Below are positions 1 to 7,602 of a stretch of DNA of 64,000 nt, in pieces. Where the stretch lies: contig NZ_CP011770.1 in the NCBI RefSeq assembly GCF_001028705.1, positions 2,359,501-2,423,500 of the forward strand. The letters run 5' to 3'. The notes beneath the pieces were generated by a model. That model saw only the letters and a program-made list of their open reading frames with translations. It was not told the origin of the DNA and did not search any database. Origin of the DNA: Croceicoccus naphthovorans (GTDB lineage Bacteria; Pseudomonadota; Alphaproteobacteria; Sphingomonadales; Sphingomonadaceae). Each line of letters starts with the position of its first letter. Position 1 is the stretch's first letter. A program made the position numbers and the translations under genes.

Positions 1-187
1 AGCCGATCGAGAGCGTTAAACGCGCGATTTGCCGCATCACCCACGCCCGGCGGCATCCGCATTTCACGGAAAGTCGGCTGTCCGCTCACCTCTGCCCACA
101 CCGCCCAGCCCATCAGGCCCGCAAGAGCAAGCGCCGGCAAGGCGATGACCGCAAGAATGACGCTGTTGCCGATAGCGGCCTCCAGCT
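1..187 (-). CDS. partial membrane protein, unrecognised (3' end outside window)
   Basis: An open minus-strand frame begins just after the fabG stop and runs off the left edge. It encodes a hydrophobic stretch rich in Ala, Leu, Val and Ile, ending in GLMGWAVWAEV and followed by a soluble tail, which looks like one N-terminal membrane segment. The start is unclear. An in-frame TAG lies directly upstream. The candidates are CTG at 187, TTG at 140 or a later ATG, and a GGAGG sequence sits near 179-185. It follows fabG by only a few bases, so it may be the last gene of that operon. I do not recognise the family. Confidence 0.45.
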
Positions 188-196
188 AACGATCCG

Positions 197-955
197 TCAA
201 ATCATCGCCATACCGCCGTTCACGTGCAGCGTCTGGCCGGTCACATAGCCCGCCTCTTTCGACGACAGGTAGGCAACCGCCGCGCCGATGTCCTGGCCCT
301 CGCCCATGCGGCCTGCGGGGATACGCTGGTTCAGCGCGTCTTTCTGCGCGTCGGGCAGAACGTCGGTCATCGCGGTGCGGATGAAGCCGGGGGCGACGCA
401 GTTCACGGTGACGTTGCGGCTGGCCAGTTCCTGCGCCAGCGATTTCGACAGGCCGACAAGACCCGACTTCGCCGCGGCGTAGTTCATCTGGCCGGGGTTG
501 CCGGTGGTGCCGACCACGCTGGTGATCGAAACGATCCGCCCGAACTTCGCCTTCATCATCGGGCGCGTCGCGGCGCGCATCAGGCGGAATGCGGCGGACA
601 GGTTGATGTCGATGACACTCTGCCAGTCATCGTCCTTCATCCGCATCATCAACCCGTCGCGGGTGATCCCGGCGTTGTTGACCAGGATATCCAGCTTGCC
701 CAGCGTATCGATCGCGGCGGGCACCAGTTCCTCGACCTGCACGGTGTCGGACAGGTTGCAGGTGATCTCGACGTGGTCGCCCCCGATATCCTCGTTCAGC
801 TGATCTCGAAAGGCGCGCAGCTTGTCTCCGTTCGATCCCGATAGAGCGATCCGCGCACCCTGCCGCGCCAGTGCGACGGCGATGGACGATCCGATCCCGC
901 CGCTCGCCCCGGTGACCAGTGCGGTCATGCCTTCCAGCGAAAACATCTTTTCCAT
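197..955 (-). CDS. fabG: 3-oxoacyl-[acyl-carrier-protein] reductase FabG
   Basis: NADPH-dependent reduction of 3-oxoacyl-ACP in the cytosolic type II fatty acid elongation cycle. The 252-residue protein is a classical short-chain dehydrogenase. The nucleotide-binding TGASGGIG is at residues 15-22, NNAG at 93-96, and the catalytic triad is Ser146, Tyr159 and Lys163, with the 13-residue Ser-Tyr spacing of the family. The C-terminal end GQTLHVNGGMAMI is typical of FabG. It lies 28 bp downstream of fabD on the same strand, which supports a fatty acid synthesis operon and makes FabG more likely than another SDR. Confidence 0.95.
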   Translation of the reverse strand: MEKMFSLEGMTALVTGASGGIGSSIAVALARQGARIALSGSNGDKLRAFRDQLNEDIGGDHVEITCNLSDTVQVEELVPAAIDTLGKLDILVNNAGITRDGLMMRMKDDDWQSVIDINLSAAFRLMRAATRPMMKAKFGRIVSITSVVGTTGNPGQMNYAAAKSGLVGLSKSLAQELASRNVTVNCVAPGFIRTAMTDVLPDAQKDALNQRIPAGRMGEGQDIGAAVAYLSSKEAGYVTGQTLHVNGGMAMI

Positions 956-983
956 CAGTACCCCCTCAGAGTTCCTTGGCCTC

Positions 984-1937
984 TCACAGCTCTTTAGCCA
1001 ATGCTTCGATGTCGTCCATCGTCACCACGCTGGTCACGACGGCATCGGGGAAAGAGCGCTTGATCATCGGGGCAAGCACTTTGCCCCCCAGTTCGACGAA
1101 TTGCGTAACGCCAACCGCGCCCATTGCGATGGCGCTTTCCCGCCAGCGGACGCGGCCGGTAACCTGTTCGACCAGCAACTTCTGCACTTCCGCCGGATCG
1201 GCAACGGGCTGCGCAGTGACGTTGGCGAAGACCGGCATGATCGGCGCCTGCGGCGGCGTGGCGGCCAGCGCGGCGGCCATCGCATCGGCGGCGGGTTGCA
1301 TCAGCGGGCAGTGGAACGGGGCCGAAACCGGCAGCTTCACCCCGCGCTTGATGCCGAAATCCTTGACCAGCGCAATGGCGCGATCGATGGCGGCGGCATG
1401 GCCCGACAATACGACCTGCGTCGGGTCGTTGTCGTTGGCGACGGTGCAGACCTGCTTCTCGCCGGTTTCGGGATCGGTCGCGGCGGCCTCTGCCAACTCG
1501 CCAGCCTTCTCGATATCCGCGCCCAGCAACGCACACATCGCGCCGACGCCCACCGGCACCGCCGCCTGCATTGCCTGTCCGCGCAGCTTCAGCAGCCGCG
1601 CCGTATCCGCCACCGAAAAGGCCCGCGCCGCACAAAGCGCGGTATATTCGCCAAGGCTGTGCCCGGCGACGTAATCGCCCTTTTCATGTAGCGAGACGCC
1701 GAATTCGCGGCCCAATACGCGCACGACTGCCATGGCATTGGCCATGATCGCGGGCTGCGCATTCTCGGTCAGGGTCAGCGCATCTTCCGGCCCTTCGGCC
1801 ATGATCGCCGACAGCTTCTGGCCCAGCGCATCGTCGACTTCCTCGAATACTTCGCGCGCGGCACCGCTGGCGGCGGCAAGGTCCACGCCCATGCCGACTT
1901 TCTGGCTGCCCTGTCCGGGGAATACGAATGCTCTCAT
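984..1937 (-). CDS. fabD: malonyl CoA-acyl carrier protein transacylase FabD
   Basis: Transfers malonyl groups from CoA to acyl carrier protein to supply fatty acid elongation. The 317-residue protein begins MRAFVFPGQGSQ, the family's N-terminal signature. It carries the nucleophile motif GHSLGEY at 92-98 (Ser94) and the catalytic His209 in SAPFHCPLM. Its length matches FabD of about 310 residues. It is the first gene of a fabD-fabG pair, with the LD-carboxypeptidase gene 29 bp upstream on the same strand. Confidence 0.96.
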   Translation of the reverse strand: MRAFVFPGQGSQKVGMGVDLAAASGAAREVFEEVDDALGQKLSAIMAEGPEDALTLTENAQPAIMANAMAVVRVLGREFGVSLHEKGDYVAGHSLGEYTALCAARAFSVADTARLLKLRGQAMQAAVPVGVGAMCALLGADIEKAGELAEAAATDPETGEKQVCTVANDNDPTQVVLSGHAAAIDRAIALVKDFGIKRGVKLPVSAPFHCPLMQPAADAMAAALAATPPQAPIMPVFANVTAQPVADPAEVQKLLVEQVTGRVRWRESAIAMGAVGVTQFVELGGKVLAPMIKRSFPDAVVTSVVTMDDIEALAKEL

Positions 1938-1966
1938 CGGGGGAACTCCTTATTATGGCTCGCGCG

Positions 1967-2824
1967 TTAGGCAGCGGCGGGCGCGCGCACAACCCCCAGC
2001 GGCAGGTTCCTGTCGGCAGAACCGAACGGCACGATGCGATTGGCGAAATCGTGCCCGATGTCGGCGGGGCCAAGGAAGGGGATCGCCATGCGCGCGCACC
2101 AGTCCTGCGCGATGGCGGTCGCGTCGCTGCCGAAAGGACGGTCGTTTTCCGGCACGTCGGATACGCGGCCCAGCCGCAGGCCCGCGACGTTCATGTGGCG
2201 CAGGACCGACGTTGTGTGGAACATCAGCCGGTCGACCGAATAAAGGTACTCGCTCACTTCCTCCACCATCACGACATGGCCGGTCAGGTCGGGCATCAGC
2301 CGCGTTCCCGCCAGCATGGCCAGCGTCGTCAGGTTGAACGCCACCGTGGGACGATTGTCGAGATGCGGCTCCAACGTTTCCGGATGGCCCGACAACCACG
2401 CCAGCACCCGCGCAATGGCATCGCCGCCGCCCTCTCGCTTGATGTCCAGAGGCATAGGGGCGTGGACGGGATGCCCGATCCCCGCCTTGTAGAGCGACCC
2501 CAGCAGATAGCCGCCGTCTGACGAGCCGAGGAATATCTTGTCGTCCGCCGCGCGCGACAGATAGGTCAGCGCCGGTTCGCAGATGCGGTTCGATCCGTAT
2601 CCGCCGCGCGCGAACCACACCGCGTCGATGGTCGGATCGTTGGCGCATTCCAGCAGCGCCTCCAGCCTCTGTTCGTCGGTGCCCGCAAAGTGCCCGGCCT
2701 CGGCAAAGCACTGATCGTGGAAGATCAGTTCAATGCCCGGATAATGCGAAGCGACATGCTCGACCGGCGCGACCAGTTCACGCGGGAGGGTTGCCGATGG
2801 GGCACAGATTGCAACGCGGACCAT
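1967..2824 (-). CDS. ldcA: LD-carboxypeptidase (peptidase family S66, LdcA-like)
   Basis: Predicted to remove the terminal D-Ala from muropeptide tetrapeptides during peptidoglycan recycling in the cytoplasm. The 285-residue product shows the S66 signatures: FARGGYGSNR near residues 71-80, the nucleophile in LGSSDGG (Ser102 by analogy with the GxSD motif), an acidic VMVEEVSEYLY segment, and DIGHDFANRIVPFG holding the probable catalytic His. I placed the start at the ATG at 2824, since longer frames would run into the divergent ligase gene that starts at 2892. A GTG two codons upstream is possible. Pairing with a Mur ligase supports a recycling role. Confidence 0.88.
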   Translation of the reverse strand: MVRVAICAPSATLPRELVAPVEHVASHYPGIELIFHDQCFAEAGHFAGTDEQRLEALLECANDPTIDAVWFARGGYGSNRICEPALTYLSRAADDKIFLGSSDGGYLLGSLYKAGIGHPVHAPMPLDIKREGGGDAIARVLAWLSGHPETLEPHLDNRPTVAFNLTTLAMLAGTRLMPDLTGHVVMVEEVSEYLYSVDRLMFHTTSVLRHMNVAGLRLGRVSDVPENDRPFGSDATAIAQDWCARMAIPFLGPADIGHDFANRIVPFGSADRNLPLGVVRAPAAA

Positions 2825-2891
2825 ATTCACAGTGCTATTCGCCGCGCCCGCGATTGCCAAGCGCGGTTGAAGGCAATAGCCACAGGCGGCA

Positions 2892-4340
2892 ATGACCGAC
2901 GCACCCTTTTCCCAATGCACCGACCTCTCTGGCCGCCCGTTCTTCTTCTGCGGGATCGGCGGATCGGGTATGCTCCCCCTCGCCTGCATCCTGAACGCGC
3001 GCGGGGCGATAATCGCCGGATCTGACCGCAGCCGCGATCAGGGGCGCAGCGCCGAAAAGTTCGCGTGGCTGGAACATCAGGGCATTGCGCTATTCCCGCA
3101 AGACGGCAGCGGCGTGACGAGCGGCGATCAGGTGTTGGTCGCCAGTGCCGCGATCGAGGACACCGTGCCCGAAGTGGCGCGGGCGAAAGAACTGGGCTGC
3201 CTGCGCGCCAGCCGGGCCGAACTGCTCTCCGCCCTGTTCAACGCCGCGCCGAAATCCATCGCCATCGGCGGGACCAGCGGCAAATCGACGGTCACGGGCA
3301 TGACCGGCTGGATCATGGACCGCGCGGGCACAGACCCCACGATCATGAACGGCGCGGTGATGAAGAATTTCGTCGCGCCCGACGTGCCCTTCGCTAGCGC
3401 GCGCGCCGGTCGCGGCGGAGTATTCGTTAGCGAAGTGGACGAGAGCGACGGGTCGATCGCGCTCTACCGCCCGAGCGTAGCGGTATTGCTCAACGTCACG
3501 CTCGACCACAAATCGATGGACGAATTGCGCGTTTTGTTCGGCGATTTCCTCGCCGCCAGCGAGGTTGCCGCGATCAACGCCGACGATCCGGAGGCGCTGG
3601 CCCTGCTGCCCCGCGCGAAACAGGCGCTGACCTTCGGGATCGACGAACCGCGCGCGCAGATCGGCGTGGTCCCCGGCTCCATCGCCGACGGACCGGTGCG
3701 ACAGGCCGCGACGGTGATCGACCGGCATGACGGCAGCGAATATCCGCTGCTGCTGAACGTACCGGGCCGCCACAACCTGTCGAATGCGCTGGCCGCGATT
3801 GCCGGGGCGGTTTGCGCGGGCGTGCCGGTGGGGGATGCGGTCGCGGCTCTGGGCACATTCGCGGGTCTGGCGCGGCGGTTCGACGTGCTCGGCACCAGCC
3901 CGTCGGGCATCGCGGTGATCGACGATTTCGGCCACAACCCCGACAAGGTCCGCGCCACCCTCCGCACACTGCGCACCCATCCGGGCCGCATCATCGCGTT
4001 CTTTCAGCCGCACGGATTTAGCCCCCTGCGGCAGATGGGCCGCGAACTGGCAGACGTCTTTGCCGAGGAGCTTCTGCCCGACGATCGCGTGATCCTGTGC
4101 GACCCGGTCTATTTTGGCGGAACAACGGACAAGAGCGTCGGCAGCGCCGAACTGTGCCAATGGATCGAGGACGCAGCCGGGGGCGGAGGCGTCGGGGCCG
4201 AACATATCCCTTCGCGCGAGGCCTGCGGCGACCGGATCGCGGAAATCGCCCTCCCCGGCGACCGCGTGGCGGTGATGGGCGCGCGAGACGATACGCTGAC
4301 GGTTTTTGCGAAAAGTGTGCTGGGGCGGCTCAGCGCCTAA
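2892..4340 (+). CDS. mpl: Mur ligase family protein, probably Mpl (murein peptide ligase)
   Basis: An ATP-dependent amide ligase that probably joins recycled tripeptide to UDP-N-acetylmuramate. MurC-like activity is the alternative. The 482-residue protein has the MurC-type N-terminal Rossmann motif CGIGGSGM at about residues 20-27, the P-loop GTSGKST at 127-133, a central [17 protein letters not shown] segment, the ligase motif [11 protein letters not shown], and a C-terminal domain with [14 protein letters not shown]. It is divergent from the LD-carboxypeptidase with 67 bp between starts. Both products act on the same recycled peptides, so I prefer Mpl. MurC itself normally sits in the dcw cluster, which is not in this window. 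Confidence 0.8.
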   Translation: MTDAPFSQCTDLSGRPFFFCGIGGSGMLPLACILNARGAIIAGSDRSRDQGRSAEKFAWLEHQGIALFPQDGSGVTSGDQVLVASAAIEDTVPEVARAKELGCLRASRAELLSALFNAAPKSIAIGGTSGKSTVTGMTGWIMDRAGTDPTIMNGAVMKNFVAPDVPFASARAGRGGVFVSEVDESDGSIALYRPSVAVLLNVTLDHKSMDELRVLFGDFLAASEVAAINADDPEALALLPRAKQALTFGIDEPRAQIGVVPGSIADGPVRQAATVIDRHDGSEYPLLLNVPGRHNLSNALAAIAGAVCAGVPVGDAVAALGTFAGLARRFDVLGTSPSGIAVIDDFGHNPDKVRATLRTLRTHPGRIIAFFQPHGFSPLRQMGRELADVFAEELLPDDRVILCDPVYFGGTTDKSVGSAELCQWIEDAAGGGGVGAEHIPSREACGDRIAEIALPGDRVAVMGARDDTLTVFAKSVLGRLSA

Positions 4341-4465
4341 TCGTTACCCCGGACATGACCCGCGGTCCGAGGGCCTCCACCCACTTCCCCTTGCATTCCC
4401 CGCCCAATCCGCTATGCGCGCGGCTTCCCGTGCTGTCCGCAGGGGAATGCAGAAGGCCGGAGGGG

Positions 4466-4487
4466 CCTTGCACATCCGGTGCAAAGG
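4466..4487 (+). promoter_or_regulatory. hairpin in the rpsF leader, possible S6:S18 autoregulatory site
   Basis: CCTTGCAC and GTGCAAAGG pair around an ATCCG loop, about 38 bp upstream of the rpsF ATG. Another GC-rich stretch containing CCGG lies just before it. A leader structure with conserved CCG that binds the S6:S18 complex is known upstream of rpsF in many bacteria. Here the link is inferred from position and the loop CCG only. Confidence 0.35.
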
Positions 4488-4524
4488 TCAGCCGATCGGC
4501 AGTAAGTACAAGGACGCGAAACGC

Positions 4525-4881
4525 ATGCCGCTTTATGAGCATGTGTTCCTGGCGCGCCAGGACCTGAGCCAGTCTCAGGTCGACGCGCTTGCGAACACCG
4601 CAACAGAGATCGTCGAGGCGAACGAAGGCAAGGTCACCAAGATGGAGACCTGGGGCCTGAAGAACCTGGCCTACAAGATCGACCGCAACCGCAAGGCGCA
4701 CTTCGTCATGCTCAATATCGATGCCCCTGCCGGCGTCGTTGCAGAGCTGGAGCGCCAGACCCGCATCAACGAAGACGTCATCCGCTATATGACCATCAAG
4801 GTCGAAGAGCATGAGGAAGGCCAGTCGGTCATGATGCGCAAGAACGACCGCGAACGCCGCGGCCGCCGGGGAGATCGCTGA
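4525..4881 (+). CDS. rpsF: 30S ribosomal protein S6
   Basis: S6 binds 16S rRNA together with S18 in the platform of the small subunit. The 118-residue protein starts [16 protein letters not shown] and contains [13 protein letters not shown] and a basic C-terminal tail [14 protein letters not shown], all typical of alphaproteobacterial S6. The ATG at 4525 is chosen because homology begins there; the longer upstream reading frame is leader. The stop overlaps the rpsR start by one base (TGATG), and rplI follows, so this is the standard rpsF-rpsR-rplI operon. Confidence 0.97.
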   Translation: MPLYEHVFLARQDLSQSQVDALANTATEIVEANEGKVTKMETWGLKNLAYKIDRNRKAHFVMLNIDAPAGVVAELERQTRINEDVIRYMTIKVEEHEEGQSVMMRKNDRERRGRRGDR

Positions 4882-5105
4882 TGGCCCGCCCGTTTTTCCG
4901 CCGCCGCAAATCCTGCCCGTTCTCGGCCAAGAATGCGCCCGCGATCGACTACAAGGACGTTCGCCTGCTTCAGGGCTTTATGTCCGAACGTGGCAAGATC
5001 GTGCCGAGCCGCATCACCGCCGTTTCCGCCAAGAAGCAGCGTGAGCTGTCCAAGGCGATCAAGCGCGCACGCCACATCGGCCTGCTGCCCTACATCGTCA
5101 AGTAA
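4881..5105 (+). CDS. rpsR: 30S ribosomal protein S18
   Basis: S18 pairs with S6 on 16S rRNA. The 74-residue basic protein contains [10 protein letters not shown] near the N terminus, then [24 protein letters not shown] and [22 protein letters not shown], the conserved S18 core. Its ATG shares a base with the rpsF stop, so translation is probably coupled. The stop is 11 bp before the rplI start. Length and motifs are normal for the family. Confidence 0.97.
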   Translation: MARPFFRRRKSCPFSAKNAPAIDYKDVRLLQGFMSERGKIVPSRITAVSAKKQRELSKAIKRARHIGLLPYIVK

Positions 5106-5116
5106 GGAGCGGACAC

Positions 5117-5722
5117 ATGGATATCATCCTGCTCGAACGCATCGAGAAGCTGGGCTCGATCGGTGACGTCGTCACCGTGAAGGACGGCTATGCCCGCAAC
5201 TACCTTCTTCCCGAGAAGAAGGCGCTGCGCGCCAACGAAACCAACAAGAAGGTCTTCGAAGCCAATCGTGACCGTCTTGAAGCCGAAAACGCCGAGCGTC
5301 GCACCGACGCGCAGGCTGCTGGCGAAAAGCTCGACGGTACCGAGATCACCCTGATCCGCGCCGCGTCGAACGCCGGTCAGCTTTATGGCTCGGTCAACGT
5401 CCGCGACGTGACCATCGCGCTGAAGGACAAGGGCTTCGACGTCGACAAGAAGCAGGTCATCATGGGCGCGCCCATCAAGACCATCGGCATGTTCGACGTG
5501 ACCGTTGCGCTTCACCCCGAAGTGCGCGTGACCATCAAGGCCAACGTCGCCCGCAGCGACGACGAAGCCGAACTGCAGAGCCAGGGCGTCGACGTTCTGG
5601 CCGCGATGTTCGAAGAAGAGTCGCAGGACAAGGGCGGCTTTACCGAGGCCTTCGATCCGAACGCCGAACCCGGCGAAATCGCGATCGAGGACGACGCGGC
5701 AGAGGGCGAGGAAGAGGCGTAA
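5117..5722 (+). CDS. rplI: 50S ribosomal protein L9
   Basis: L9 binds 23S rRNA near the L1 stalk. The 201-residue protein begins [21 protein letters not shown] and has the N-domain signature [19 protein letters not shown], followed by the long connecting helix and the C-terminal domain. It is longer than the roughly 150-residue E. coli protein because of an acidic C-terminal tail ([18 protein letters not shown]), a feature common in alphaproteobacteria. AAGGAG lies 7-8 bp upstream of the ATG. It is the last gene of the operon and a strong terminator follows. Confidence 0.97.
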   Translation: MDIILLERIEKLGSIGDVVTVKDGYARNYLLPEKKALRANETNKKVFEANRDRLEAENAERRTDAQAAGEKLDGTEITLIRAASNAGQLYGSVNVRDVTIALKDKGFDVDKKQVIMGAPIKTIGMFDVTVALHPEVRVTIKANVARSDDEAELQSQGVDVLAAMFEEESQDKGGFTEAFDPNAEPGEIAIEDDAAEGEEEA

Positions 5723-5753
5723 GCCACTTCGCGCAATCGGCGCTGACGAATTC

Positions 5754-5787
5754 GGGCGCGGGCGGCATCTGCCACCCGCGCCCTTTT
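5754..5787 (+). terminator. rho-independent terminator of rpsF-rpsR-rplI
   Basis: GGGCGCGGG at 5754-5762 pairs perfectly with CCCGCGCCC at 5775-5783. An inner GGC/GCC pair encloses an ATCT loop, and TTTT follows at 5784-5787. It lies 32 bp after the rplI stop and directly abuts the stop of the convergent beta-barrel gene at 5792. Confidence 0.85.
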
Positions 5788-5791
5788 CGTA

Positions 5792-6907
5792 TCAGAACGT
5801 CTGGCTAAGCCCGACCGACAGGCGCCAGTCTTGCGGCAGTTGCACGCCGTTCAGGTCCTGATGCACCGGCAGCGCGAATTCCGCCGACAATTGCGGCGCG
5901 CGCTCACCCACCGGCAGCAGCCAGTTCGCGCCCAGCCCCACCGACACGGTATCGCCGCCATAGTTCTGCTGAAAATTCGCAGGTGAGGTATGCGCATGCG
6001 GCCCGTCGTAGTGGCCCAGCACCTGTCCTTCGTGCACATACTCGACCCGCGCGACCGCACCCAGCGACGCGCTCAGGCGATAGCTGGTCCATCCGCTGGC
6101 CTGAAACCGGTCGCCAAAGGAAAAGCCCGCATCGTTGAACTCTGCGGTGCGCCAGCGATAGGCCGCCTGCCCGCCCCAACCGACCGCGCCGGTAGTGCCC
6201 GATACGGTCAACGAAGGTTCGAGATCCCAGGTCCCGCTGCCCGGCTGCATACCGTAATGGACATAGGTCCCATCGGCGTTTTTCTTCTCGACCGATCCGG
6301 TCGGCACCCACAGCCCCAACGTCGCATGGGCGCGGAATGCATGGGTCTTGGCCAAGGTGTACGAGGCGGAAACCAGCGTATCGCCAAACCCTTCGGCCGC
6401 ATGCTCATGCACTTCGCCATAGCCAAGCGCCATGCCGTGATGGTGGTCCATTTCGCCTTCCATCGGCATGCCCGCCATCGGATCGATGCCCACCATCTCC
6501 ATGCGGTGCCACATGTAGTGCGGCATCACCATCAGCGTGACCTTGTCCGAAGGCGCGACCATCAGGTCGAGCATGATCATGTCCATCTCCATGGTCCTGG
6601 CCCGCGCACCATATCCGGCGGCCAGCACCTCTGCATCGGTCAGCGTATCGGTGCCCGCGACGTTCGCACCCGAATAGCGCCGCCGTTCGAAGCGCAGGCC
6701 GATCATCGCCTCGCCCCCGTCGTGCATATGGTCATGCATCAGGCCCGCGGTGGGATGCATCAGTGCGGTTTCGACGACGATGGGATCGCCTTCGCCCGCA
6801 TCGGCCACAGTTGAGGTTTCGGCCAAGGTTGCGGTTTCGGCCAGCGCAGCAGGCGCGGGCAAGGTGGCGAGCAGCGCACATGCGCCGCCCGTAATGTATT
6901 CTTTCAT
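5792..6907 (-). CDS. His/Met-rich outer-membrane beta-barrel protein, putative copper related
   Basis: The 371-residue protein has a signal-peptide-like N terminus (MKEYITGGACALLATLPAPAALAE). It is followed by a His- and Met-rich segment with GLMHDHMHDGG, METD-type acidic-Met runs and GEMDHHHGMALGYGEVHEH. The rest alternates short aromatic and polar strands, and it ends in ...LSVGLSQTF with a terminal Phe, as outer-membrane barrels do. The ATG at 6907 is preferred because the signal peptide starts there. The next gene upstream encodes a DUF2946 protein, a family often found beside copper genes. Copper binding or transport is inferred; the exact role is unknown. Confidence 0.7.
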   Translation of the reverse strand: MKEYITGGACALLATLPAPAALAETATLAETSTVADAGEGDPIVVETALMHPTAGLMHDHMHDGGEAMIGLRFERRRYSGANVAGTDTLTDAEVLAAGYGARARTMEMDMIMLDLMVAPSDKVTLMVMPHYMWHRMEMVGIDPMAGMPMEGEMDHHHGMALGYGEVHEHAAEGFGDTLVSASYTLAKTHAFRAHATLGLWVPTGSVEKKNADGTYVHYGMQPGSGTWDLEPSLTVSGTTGAVGWGGQAAYRWRTAEFNDAGFSFGDRFQASGWTSYRLSASLGAVARVEYVHEGQVLGHYDGPHAHTSPANFQQNYGGDTVSVGLGANWLLPVGERAPQLSAEFALPVHQDLNGVQLPQDWRLSVGLSQTF

Positions 6908-6969
6908 TGTCGAAATTTCCTGTCTGTATTCGCATTGGTCGGGCCGCAAGAAACGCAGCCCAGCATGGA

Positions 6970-7347
6970 TCAGACAGTCAGAGGTGGCCCCGTGGCCGGG
7001 GGTACGAACCAATAGTGCCGAGTGACCAGAACCTTGCCCGCAAGGCGCGGCTGAACCTCCTGCGCCGGGGCAACCGCGGAAACGGTCGGCACATCGGGCA
7101 TGGTCAATGCGGCATGGGCAAACCCGGCGAAGGCGCAAGGGGCCTGCTGCTTGGCGTGATCGTCGCTTTTCTTGGCGGGCAGCGGAATGCGCCACGTCGC
7201 GTCGGAATTACAGATATCGACGACGATGGAGCCGCCCTTTGCCTCGGCCATGTATCCGGCGGGCATGACCGCGCGCATGAACAGCGTAGCGACCAGCAAA
7301 AGCCAGACGCATGCCCCGGGGCGGTGAAGGCGAAGCGCACGTCGCAT
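6970..7347 (-). CDS. DUF2946 family protein
   Basis: A 125-residue protein with a basic N terminus, one hydrophobic segment (VWLLLVATLFMRAVMPAGYM), a periplasmic-looking middle with CNSDATWRIPLP and a CAFAGFAHAAL stretch, and the Pro-rich C-terminal end PPATGPPLTV. These are the recognisable features of DUF2946, which is found next to copper-responsive TonB receptors and barrels in Proteobacteria. It lies 62 bp upstream of the His/Met-rich barrel gene in the same orientation, so the two are likely co-expressed. Its molecular function is not established. Confidence 0.75.
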   Translation of the reverse strand: MRRALRLHRPGACVWLLLVATLFMRAVMPAGYMAEAKGGSIVVDICNSDATWRIPLPAKKSDDHAKQQAPCAFAGFAHAALTMPDVPTVSAVAPAQEVQPRLAGKVLVTRHYWFVPPATGPPLTV

Positions 7348-7523
7348 CGCCGCCGCCGTTAGGCTGGTTAGGAGGCCGCGCCAAGGGCCAAAATCGGGAT
7401 TTTCCTACAGGGTCGGTGCCGCTCTATGACGATGGGCATGACACTCCGAACGCCCGCCTTCCGTGTAATCGCCCCTATCGATCAAACCTGCAATTCTGAT
7501 CGATCGGATTTTCCAAAGCTGTG

Positions 7524-7541
7524 TGTCAACTTTGTCAACTT
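7524..7541. repeat. perfect 9-bp tandem repeat upstream of amn
   Basis: TGTCAACTT occurs twice back to back (7524-7532 and 7533-7541), 62 bp before the amn ATG. A nine-base period is close to one helical turn, so it could be a regulator site. The rest of the 255-bp gap between the DUF2946 gene and amn shows only an imperfect GATC-containing palindrome near 7475-7505 and no gene. Confidence 0.5.
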
Positions 7542-7602
7542 CCAGCGCGAAACCGCGTGCGCCGTCTTTGAAAAGTCGCGCAACAGGCGCTAACTCCTGT
7601 CC

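Noticed and set aside
4306..4524. In-frame N-terminal extension of rpsF
   Set aside because: S6 homology begins at the ATG at 4525. The upstream part has no conserved sequence and contains the leader hairpin.
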